Shown in pieces: positions 1 to 5,593 of a DNA stretch of 6,814 bases. Numbering within the stretch: the stretch's first letter is position 1; every line of letters begins with the position of its first letter. Source of the DNA: JAAEUE01 sp039180225 (GTDB lineage Bacteria > Pseudomonadota > Alphaproteobacteria > Rhizobiales > CAJQND01); contig JBCDDQ010000271.1 of the NCBI GenBank assembly GCA_039180225.1, positions 1 through 6,814 on the forward strand, read 5' to 3'. A program made the translations under genes and the position numbers. Under the pieces are notes generated by a model. That model did no database searches, was not told the origin of the DNA, and saw nothing but the letters and a program-made list of their open reading frames with translations.

Positions 1-127
1 AAGAGCTGAGGCGCGCCAGCCCCAGATGAATGCTGGATGAATTGTGATCTCACGATGAGTTCAGACCTGTTATTCTACGGTGCAGGTTCAGGTAAAAGTA
101 TTGGGCCACAGGAGCTCTGGAAATTCG

Positions 128-133
128 AAGGAG
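128..133 (+). promoter_or_regulatory. Ribosome binding site of the small exported ORF
   Basis: AAGGAG lies 7 bases before the ATG at 141. It is the best match to the anti-Shine-Dalgarno consensus on the plus strand of this window. It is the main reason to think that translation really starts at 141, although the reading frame behind it looks unusual. I found no convincing -35/-10 pair in the 140 bases upstream. Confidence 0.5.
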
Positions 134-140
134 AGATCGA

Positions 141-380
141 ATGTTCAAGAATGCCGTCCTGAGTGTCGCCCTTGCGGGCTTCGTTGCCGCCACCGCGTTG
201 GCCGCAACCACGACCGGGGCCGATGCGGGCAAAAAGTTCTACTTTTCTGTGCAGCCTCAGGGCGTTGAGCGCTCTGGCAGCCAGGCCCATCTTTGCCGCC
301 ATTGGAAGCGCAAGTGGCGCCGCACGGGCCGGCAGCATTTTCTGCGCAAATACCGCAACTGCCTGCTGCACTCTGACTGA
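141..380 (+). CDS. Small putative exported protein, possibly frameshifted remnant
   Basis: This is a 79-residue ORF of unrecognised family. Residues 1-21 form a textbook Sec signal peptide: Lys at position 3, a hydrophobic core of Ala/Val/Leu/Phe, and a probable cut after ALA near residue 21. Residues 22-40 are a short polar stretch (ATTTGADAGKKFYFSVQPQ). From about residue 42 the composition changes sharply to a Arg/Lys/His-rich tail with four Trp/Tyr residues and two Cys. Over the same bases the +1 frame (about 250-399) reads as a small-residue, Cys-containing sequence ending CANTATACCTLTDRPWLV, which looks more like a normal exported protein. The ORF may therefore be a remnant broken by a frameshift near 245-265, or a real small basic protein. 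It precedes the TRAP receptor gene by 110 bases on the same strand. The start is well supported by its ribosome binding site; the function is unknown. Confidence 0.38.
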   Translation: MFKNAVLSVALAGFVAATALAATTTGADAGKKFYFSVQPQGVERSGSQAHLCRHWKRKWRRTGRQHFLRKYRNCLLHSD

Positions 381-390
381 TCGTCCTTGG

Positions 391-421
391 TTGGTGTAAG
401 CGTAAGTTTCCCTCCACGCCG
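391..421 (+). repeat. Short intergenic element, copy 1
   Basis: This segment of about 31 bases begins TTGGTGTAAGCG and ends CCACGCCG. It lies about 70 bases before the TRAP receptor start codon and resembles 3252-3279, which sits before the dehydrogenase gene. The two share TTGGTGTA, then GCGT, a T/C-rich middle and ACGCCG, with small length differences in the middle. Each contains GCGT followed by its reverse complement ACGC, separated here by 12 bases and by 9 in copy 2. The role is unknown: it could be an RNA hairpin, a regulator site or chance. Confidence 0.35.
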
Positions 422-490
422 GATTGCGGCCATGCTATCAGTGCGCCTGAAGCTTTGAGGAAACGACACCAACAAAAAGGACAGGCGATC

Positions 491-1447
491 ATGAACCTCA
501 TGAAATCCTTTGCATTCTTGGCGGCTGCCGCTTTGATGCTCTCAAGCCCCGCTCAGGCGGAAACCCGCGTCACCTACAAATCGGCGAAATCCACCTCCTC
601 TTACTACCAGATGGCCGTGCAGATTGCCGAGGCGGTCAAGAAGGGCTCGAACAGCGACATCATTGTTACCGTAGAGGAAAGCCAGGGCTCGGTTCAGAAC
701 GTGAAAGAAGCCGCCCTGCGCACGGGCAATTACGTGTTCACCACACCGCCCGTTTTGGTGAAGCTGGCGCAAAACGAAAAAGCGATGTTCAAGGACAAAG
801 GCAATCCGAAATTTGCCGACATCCGCGCGCTCTTCCCAATCCCTTCGCTCACCATGCATTTCGTCATGCGGGCCGATAGCGGTGTGACGTCATTTGCAGA
901 TCTTGAGGGCAAAACGCTGCTCATCGGCAAAGGCTCGTTCGGCGCCCGCGAAGGGGCCAAGTACCTCAAGCTGTTCGGTCTGGAAGGCAAGGTCACTCTG
1001 GCTGATGTGGAGTTGAATGCTGCCGTCAGCGCGCTGAAGAACAAGCAGATTGATGGCTTCGTCACCGCCGGTTCGTGGCCCGCGCCCAACGTGATCGAGG
1101 CTGCTGCCAGCACAGGGGTGAACCTTTTGTCCCTGAACGATGAGCAGGTGGCCAAGACCAAGCGCACCAAGCTGGTGATCCCCGGCGGCACATATTCTGG
1201 AGTGGGCGGTGACACGGTCACCACCTCTCTTCCCGTGGTGGCCCACACCACAACCGCTATGGATGACGACACAGCCTACAAGCTCACCAAAACCTATTGG
1301 GAGCAGAAAAAGCAAATGGGTTCGGCTAACGCTTGGTGGAACGGGGTCTCCGGCGACCTGTTGGTCAACGTTTACGGCAAGATCCACCCCGGCGCGCTGA
1401 AATATTATGACGAGGCCGGCGTTAAAGTGCCCGACAGCGCGCGTTAA
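491..1447 (+). CDS. TAXI family TRAP transporter solute-binding receptor
   Basis: This is the periplasmic substrate-binding subunit of a tripartite ATP-independent periplasmic (TRAP) transporter of the TAXI type. It captures a small organic acid or amino acid and delivers it to the membrane permease encoded next. The protein is 318 residues, normal for the family. A Sec signal peptide occupies residues 1-23, with probable cleavage after AQA. The mature part shows the two-lobed binding-protein pattern. TAXI-like landmarks are SYYQMAVQIAEAV (37-49), the GKTLLIGKGSFGAREGAKYL segment (140-159), DGFVTAGSWPAPNVIEAA (188-205) and IHPGALKYYDEAGV (298-311), matching the family's usual HPGA-x-Y ending. 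The start at 491 is chosen because AAAAAGGAC at 474-482 is well placed and the signal peptide begins there; 455 would add 12 charged residues ahead of it, and ATG 500 is a less likely alternative. It shares its reading frame with the permease gene 3 bases downstream. The substrate cannot be deduced. Confidence 0.93.
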   Translation: MNLMKSFAFLAAAALMLSSPAQAETRVTYKSAKSTSSYYQMAVQIAEAVKKGSNSDIIVTVEESQGSVQNVKEAALRTGNYVFTTPPVLVKLAQNEKAMFKDKGNPKFADIRALFPIPSLTMHFVMRADSGVTSFADLEGKTLLIGKGSFGAREGAKYLKLFGLEGKVTLADVELNAAVSALKNKQIDGFVTAGSWPAPNVIEAAASTGVNLLSLNDEQVAKTKRTKLVIPGGTYSGVGGDTVTTSLPVVAHTTTAMDDDTAYKLTKTYWEQKKQMGSANAWWNGVSGDLLVNVYGKIHPGALKYYDEAGVKVPDSAR

Positions 1448-1450
1448 TAT

Positions 1451-3238
1451 ATGAACGATCTTCAGGCGGCGCCCCTTTACCGGGCGCTCTTTGCAGGCCT
1501 GGGCGCCGCCGCGATCGTCTTCCACCTCGGCCTCATCTTCTATGGACTGGTGCCCAATCTGATTGCGCGCCCGGTGCACATGATGCTGGCCTTGCCGTGG
1601 GTCTTCCTGTTCGCAGCCAAGACAAAGGTTGAAGCCTGGTCCGGGGCACTACTTGCTGCCGCGGGCCTCGCCTGCTGCCTCTACATCGTCTTAAACGAGG
1701 ACGCTTTGAGCGACCAATACGGCTCACTCTATGGCACCGGTCAGATGGTGATGGCCGTGGTTCTGCTGCTGGTGGTCCTGGAAATGGCGCGCCGGGCTAT
1801 AGGTTGGCCCTTGCCCGTGGTGGCAGCCTTGGCGCTGGCTTATGGGCTGTGGGGCCAGCATCTGCCGGGGGAGTTTGGGCATCCAGGCATTCCAGCCGTG
1901 AGTTTCCTAGGCACGCTCACAGTGGCCGAAGGCGGCGTCTGGGGCTCGCTCACCGGGATCTCGGTTAGCGTGGTCGCCATTTTCGTCATCTTCGGCGCGG
2001 TGTTGAATGCGGGCGAAGCCGGGCAAGGCTTCATGAACCTTGCCGCTTCTGCTGCCGGACGGTTTAAAGGCGGAGCGGCAAAAGTCTCCGTGCTGTCCTC
2101 GGCCCTGTTTGGCTCCATCTCAGGCTCTGCCTCTGCAAACGTGGCGTCCACCGGCGCGGTCACCCTGCCGACCATGCGCAAGCTCGGATATCCCAAGGCC
2201 CTTGCCGGGGCGGTGGAGGCGGTGGCCTCCTCCGGTGGGCAGATCATGCCACCCCTCATGGGAGCCGGGGCCTTCGTCATGGTGGAGCTCACCGGCGTGC
2301 CCTATACCTCCATCATCCTGGCCGCGCTTTTGCCGGCCATCTTATACTTCGCCGCCGTGTGGGTTGGCATCGATGCCTTCGCCACACGCCATGACCTGCC
2401 GGCGCTGAAATCTGAAGACCGGCCCACGCGCCGTGATGTGCTCATCACGTCAGCCTTCTTTGCCGTGCCTTTTGCCATTCTCCTGGAGCGCATGTTTATC
2501 GGGGGCTTCACTCCTCAGTACGCGGCCTGCGTGGCCATTCTGGCGGGTGGCGCCATGCTGCTTCTCGACAGCAAACTAACCTTGTCCTGGCCGCGCACCA
2601 TAGACCGTTTTGAGGCCGCGGCCGTGGGCGCCGGGCGCCAGATTGCCACCATTGCCGCCATCATCTTGTGTGCCAGCATTGTGATCGGCGTGCTGGGCCA
2701 AACCGGCCTGGGCGTGAAGATCACCTCGCTCATCCTATCTGCTTCAGGCGGCACCTTGTGGCCCGCCCTGCTGCTGACCGCCATCGCCTGTCTGGTGCTG
2801 GGCATGGAGGTGCCCACCACGGCGGCCTATGTGATTTGTGTATCCGTGGCCGGCCCCGCGCTGCAGCAGCTTGGTCTTGCGCCTTTGCAGGCCCACCTCT
2901 TTGTCTTCTGGTTTGCCCTGCTTTCCACCATCACCCCGCCGGTGTGCGGGGCGGTGTTCATTGCGGCAGGTATGGTGGAGGAGAACTGGCTGGTTGTGGC
3001 CGCCCGCGCCATGGTGCTGGGTGTTGGGCTATATCTCATCCCGTTGGGCATGATCGCCAATCCAAGCCTGATCGGTTTGGAACAGGACGCAGGGCCCGCC
3101 CTGTTCGCTGCCCTTAAGGTGGGGATTGGGCTGGCGGCGATCTCCTTTGGCATCATCGCACCAAAGGCCGTATGGTTGCGCGTTCTTTTGGTGCTGTCAG
3201 GGGCCGCGACGCTGTTTGTTCCTCTCTCAGCCCTTTAA
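1451..3238 (+). CDS. TRAP transporter fused permease, TAXI type (DctQM-like)
   Basis: This is an inner-membrane permease that couples uptake of the receptor-bound substrate to an ion gradient; TAXI systems usually carry the small DctQ and large DctM units fused in one chain, as here. The 595 residues are strongly hydrophobic, with many membrane spans throughout. The first 115 or so form the small-subunit-like part, ending in EMARRAIGWPLPVVAALALAYG (111-132), a typical linker of fused permeases. The DctM part carries family landmarks: GSISGSASANVASTG (221-235), AVEAVASSGGQIMPPLMGAGAF (254-275), GMEVPTTAAY (451-460) and STITPPVCGAVFIAAG (492-507). The length is at the short end for fused permeases. 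The ATG at 1451 follows the receptor stop by 3 bases with no recognisable Shine-Dalgarno sequence, so translation probably depends on ribosomes finishing the receptor gene. No break or missing motif is visible. Confidence 0.94.
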   Translation: MNDLQAAPLYRALFAGLGAAAIVFHLGLIFYGLVPNLIARPVHMMLALPWVFLFAAKTKVEAWSGALLAAAGLACCLYIVLNEDALSDQYGSLYGTGQMVMAVVLLLVVLEMARRAIGWPLPVVAALALAYGLWGQHLPGEFGHPGIPAVSFLGTLTVAEGGVWGSLTGISVSVVAIFVIFGAVLNAGEAGQGFMNLAASAAGRFKGGAAKVSVLSSALFGSISGSASANVASTGAVTLPTMRKLGYPKALAGAVEAVASSGGQIMPPLMGAGAFVMVELTGVPYTSIILAALLPAILYFAAVWVGIDAFATRHDLPALKSEDRPTRRDVLITSAFFAVPFAILLERMFIGGFTPQYAACVAILAGGAMLLLDSKLTLSWPRTIDRFEAAAVGAGRQIATIAAIILCASIVIGVLGQTGLGVKITSLILSASGGTLWPALLLTAIACLVLGMEVPTTAAYVICVSVAGPALQQLGLAPLQAHLFVFWFALLSTITPPVCGAVFIAAGMVEENWLVVAARAMVLGVGLYLIPLGMIANPSLIGLEQDAGPALFAALKVGIGLAAISFGIIAPKAVWLRVLLVLSGAATLFVPLSAL

Positions 3239-3251
3239 CTGCCCGCACCGC

Positions 3252-3279
3252 TTGGTGTATGCGTGTTTTCCCCACGCCG
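3252..3279 (+). repeat. Short intergenic element, copy 2, with small hairpin
   Basis: This is the counterpart of 391-421, lying in the 69-base gap between the permease and dehydrogenase genes. It holds a 5-bp inverted repeat, GCGTG (3261-3265) and CACGC (3273-3277), followed by CG and TTTTT at 3280-3284. That arrangement resembles a weak intrinsic terminator or attenuating hairpin, but the stem is short and the T-run interrupted soon after, so it may at most reduce transcription into the dehydrogenase gene. Confidence 0.33.
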
Positions 3280-3292
3280 TTTTTCCAATCGC

Positions 3293-3298
3293 AAAGGA
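3293..3298 (+). promoter_or_regulatory. Ribosome binding site deciding the dehydrogenase start
   Basis: AAAGGA lies 9 bases before the ATG at 3308. An upstream in-frame ATG at 3263 has no such site, lies inside the hairpin element and would add 15 basic residues not expected in this enzyme family. Confidence 0.6.
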
Positions 3299-3307
3299 TC
3301 CTGCCCG

Positions 3308-4303
3308 ATGCCCACAGCACTTATCCAAGGCCGCGTAGCCACTGAACACACCGACCGGCTGCGCAGCCTGGTGGGAAGCGACTGGACGGTTTTGGAATGG
3401 GATCCGCGCAAACAGGACGTGGATGCATTTGCGCCTATGTTGGCTGAGGCGGATGTGGTGATCGGCGGTAAAATCCCGCTGGACTCCTGGCCTGATCTGC
3501 CCAATCTCAAACTTTTCCAGATCCCCTGGACCGGCTTTGATTTCCTGAAACCCGGCGATATTCCGGCAGGCCTTCCGGTGTGCAACTGCTTTGAGCACGA
3601 GACCTCTATCGCCGAATATGTGCTGCTCGCCATGCTGGAATGGCAAATCGGGCTGCGCAACATGGACAAAGGTTTCCGCGCTCATGGTTGGGGCGGACGG
3701 GGTCCGGGTGAAAGCCTGATCCACGGCGAAGTGCGCGGTCGCACGGTTGGCATTGTGGGCTATGGTCATATCGGCGCGGAAGTGGCCAAGCGCGCCGCAG
3801 CGTTCGACATGCGCGTGATCGGCGTCAGACGCAGCGCTCAACCCACGCCGGAGAACCTGGATTGGCTGGGCACAACCGACCGGCTGGATGAGCTGTTGGG
3901 CGAGAGCGATTTCGTGATCATCGCCTGCGATCTCAATGATGAAACCCGCGACATGATCAATGCGGACCGGTTTGCCAAAATGAAGCCGGATGGGGTGATC
4001 ATCAATGTCTCGCGCGGAGCTGTGGTGGAGGAAAAGGCGCTCTATGAGGCGCTGTCTGAAAAGCGCATTGGCGGGGCGGTGATTGATGTTTGGTACAATT
4101 ACATGAAGCCGGATGAGCCGGAGCCGTGGCCGGCCAACTACCCGTTCGAGAAGCTCGACAACCTGATCGCATCAGCACATGAATGTGGCTGGACACTGGA
4201 ACAGGTGGCCAGGCGTTGGGCCTTTGTGGTGAGCAACATTGAACGTGCAGTCCGTGGCGAAGAGCTGAAGAATGTGGTCTTCACCGGTACCCAAAAAGCC
4301 TAA
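3308..4303 (+). CDS. D-isomer-specific 2-hydroxyacid dehydrogenase
   Basis: This is probably a cytoplasmic NAD(P)-dependent oxidoreductase interconverting a 2-hydroxy acid and its 2-oxo acid. The 331-residue length is normal. The discontinuous substrate domain covers about residues 1-105 and the C-terminus; the Rossmann domain lies between. The cofactor motif is GYGHIG (151-156). The strand that normally ends in Asp for NAD preference ends instead in VIGVRRS, so Arg174/Arg175 hint at NADP(H), an inference. The catalytic Arg is R236 in NVSRG and the catalytic His is H291 in AHECGWT. The usual DVFxxEP segment with the catalytic Glu reads DVWYNYMKPDEPEP (260-273), so the Glu is displaced (candidates E270 or E272) or replaced. 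The gene follows the TRAP permease by 69 bases and precedes the NIPSNAP gene by 14, suggesting action on the imported acid. Exact substrate unknown. Confidence 0.9.
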   Translation: MPTALIQGRVATEHTDRLRSLVGSDWTVLEWDPRKQDVDAFAPMLAEADVVIGGKIPLDSWPDLPNLKLFQIPWTGFDFLKPGDIPAGLPVCNCFEHETSIAEYVLLAMLEWQIGLRNMDKGFRAHGWGGRGPGESLIHGEVRGRTVGIVGYGHIGAEVAKRAAAFDMRVIGVRRSAQPTPENLDWLGTTDRLDELLGESDFVIIACDLNDETRDMINADRFAKMKPDGVIINVSRGAVVEEKALYEALSEKRIGGAVIDVWYNYMKPDEPEPWPANYPFEKLDNLIASAHECGWTLEQVARRWAFVVSNIERAVRGEELKNVVFTGTQKA

Positions 4304-4317
4304 GGGAGAGAACAGCC

Positions 4318-4641
4318 ATGCCCGTCTATGAACTGCGCACCTACACGCTTTATGTGGGGAAGCTTGCGGAGGCCGTGAAGCTCTATCAGGAACTCGCCTG
4401 GCCCGCCCTTCAGGCCGGCGGCTATGACGCCAAACTGATCGGTTACTTCACCTCAGATGTGGGCACCTTGAACAGCCTCGTTCATCTGTGGAAGTTCGAC
4501 GATGATGCGGACCGAAGGGACCATTGGGGGCGGTTGTTCCAGGACGATGACTTCATGAGCTTTGCCGGCAAATTCCGTCCGTTGGTGATTGAGCAGAAGA
4601 ACCAGCTCCTCCTGCAGGCCCCGTGGGGCCCGCATCCGTGA
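4318..4641 (+). CDS. NIPSNAP family small protein
   Basis: This 107-residue protein of the NIPSNAP family belongs to the dimeric alpha/beta-barrel (ferredoxin-like) fold. It opens with MPVYELRTYTLYVGKLAEAV (1-20), the hallmark NIPSNAP beginning. It continues with IGYFTSDVGTLNSLVHLWKFDD (41-62), where the G-x-LN-x-VHLW pattern is diagnostic, and then helix-forming FDDDADRRDHWGRLFQDDDFMSF. Its length equals a single NIPSNAP domain. There is no signal peptide or membrane segment, so it should be cytoplasmic. The biochemical role of bacterial NIPSNAP proteins is mostly unknown; many lie beside catabolic genes, as here. AAGGGAG at 4302-4308 overlaps the stop codon of the dehydrogenase gene and serves its start 9 bases on, so the two are probably co-transcribed. 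It ends one base before the convergent gene's stop codon. Confidence 0.88.
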   Translation: MPVYELRTYTLYVGKLAEAVKLYQELAWPALQAGGYDAKLIGYFTSDVGTLNSLVHLWKFDDDADRRDHWGRLFQDDDFMSFAGKFRPLVIEQKNQLLLQAPWGPHP

Positions 4642-4642
4642 A

Positions 4643-5563
4643 TCAGCCGGACCCGTTCTTGTACGGGCTGAGCAGAGCATAGACCGTCCGGTTCACCGGG
4701 GCGTCCAGACCGGCCGCTTGGGAGAGGCGGTCCACGGCCCCTGATATCCAGTCGATCTCCAGAGCGCGTCCGTGTTCCAGGTCGATCGCCGTGGAAGCAC
4801 GCATGGTGGGCGGCAGGTTCTGAACCGATGCCCAGATATTGGCTTCAATCTCATCAGGTAGGGCAACGCCCCGGGCCCTCCCAAGCGCAGCAGTTTCCGC
4901 CACAATGGTCTGGAAGAGCGCCCCCAATTTCTCATTTCCGGTAATGTCTGAGATGGTGCAGCGCGCGGCAGCGGTCACACCGGAGACAGCCGAAAACAGA
5001 ACGAATTTGGACCAGAGGTCGCGCAGGATATCTTTGGTTTCCGGAGACGAGGAACCCGCTTCGTTGATGGCAGCGCGCAGAGCGTCAATCCGCGCCGAAG
5101 CCCGGCTGTCTCTTTCCGCCACGATGAAGCGGTTGAACTCACCCACCTGCTTGATCAGGCCCGGCTCGGCAATGGTGGTGGAGATCTGAGCTACCCCGTT
5201 GCCCACATTCGCCTCAGGCAAGATCCCCGCCAGGAGATCTGAAGCCTCAACTCCATTTAAAAAAGGCACAACAATTGTCTCAGTGCCAAGCATAGGACGA
5301 CATAGCTTGGCGGCCGCTTCCAAGGCAGCGCCTTTCACCCCGAAGAGGATCACGTCCACTTCCCCCACGTCCGCGGGATCATCAGTCGCGATCCAGGGCC
5401 TGATTTCATGGTGCCCGTCAAACGCGTCCAGCTTCAAGCCGTGCTGCCGGATTGCCTCCAGATGGGCGCCGCGAGCAATGGTGGCTACCTGATGGCCGCT
5501 CTGCGTGAGACGCACGGCTAGATATCCGCCGATGCCCCCGGTCGCCACGGTTGCGAATTTCAT
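4643..5563 (-). CDS. Ketopantoate-reductase-like (ApbA/PanE family) dehydrogenase
   Basis: This 306-residue NAD(P)-dependent oxidoreductase belongs to the ketopantoate reductase family, cytoplasmic. The N-terminal Rossmann domain has the cofactor loop TGGIGG (8-13) in place of the usual GAGAIG, with K76 in FGVKG and N103 in FLNGVEA. The C-terminal helical domain shows K186 in WSKFVLF (equivalent to catalytic Lys176 of E. coli PanE), S257 in MRASTAID, E269 in EIDWISGAV (equivalent to Glu256) and the PVNRTVYALL ending (289-298). The two active-site Asn of PanE (180 and 184) appear as Phe190 and Ser194, so true ketopantoate reduction is doubtful and a related 2-oxo acid is more likely (inference). 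ATG 5563 is preferred over the adjacent ATG 5566 because the ribosome binding site is then 6 rather than 3 bases away. It lies 30 bases after the PhzF-like gene and is last in its operon. Confidence 0.87.
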   Translation of the reverse strand: MKFATVATGGIGGYLAVRLTQSGHQVATIARGAHLEAIRQHGLKLDAFDGHHEIRPWIATDDPADVGEVDVILFGVKGAALEAAAKLCRPMLGTETIVVPFLNGVEASDLLAGILPEANVGNGVAQISTTIAEPGLIKQVGEFNRFIVAERDSRASARIDALRAAINEAGSSSPETKDILRDLWSKFVLFSAVSGVTAAARCTISDITGNEKLGALFQTIVAETAALGRARGVALPDEIEANIWASVQNLPPTMRASTAIDLEHGRALEIDWISGAVDRLSQAAGLDAPVNRTVYALLSPYKNGSG

Positions 5564-5569
5564 CATGCT

Positions 5570-5576
5570 CTCCCTT
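5570..5576 (-). promoter_or_regulatory. Ribosome binding site choosing between two adjacent ATGs
   Basis: On the minus strand AAGGGAG ends 3 bases before the first ATG (5566) and 6 bases before the second (5563). The spacing favours the second, which also gives the compact MKFATVATGG beginning usual for this family. Confidence 0.5.
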
Positions 5577-5593
5577 GTTCTTGGTTTGCCCGG

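Noticed and set aside
44..53. Small dyad GTGA-TC-TCAC upstream of the first ORF, reminiscent of a CRP-type half-site pair
   Set aside because: The spacer is 2 bases rather than the 6 of CRP sites, the dyad is only 4 bp per arm, and no promoter elements are positioned around it.
75..371. Minus-strand 98-residue open frame opposite the small exported ORF
   Set aside because: It has no ribosome binding site at its start, and its sequence is the Ala/Arg/Leu-rich type expected from antisense reading; the plus strand has both a strong ribosome binding site and a signal peptide.
455..490. Upstream start at 455 for the TRAP receptor
   Set aside because: It would put 12 charged and polar residues before an otherwise perfect signal peptide, and the ribosome binding site at 474-482 serves 491.
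730..1579. Long minus-strand open frames (730-1272 and 890-1579) opposite the TRAP receptor gene
   Set aside because: They lie opposite a strongly recognised receptor/permease sequence, resemble no known family, and have no proper ribosome binding site; GC-rich DNA commonly leaves such antisense frames open.
3263..3307. Upstream start at 3263 for the 2-hydroxyacid dehydrogenase
   Set aside because: There is no ribosome binding site for it, it starts inside a hairpin-forming intergenic element, and the added residues are not family-like; 3308 has AAAGGA at 9 bases.
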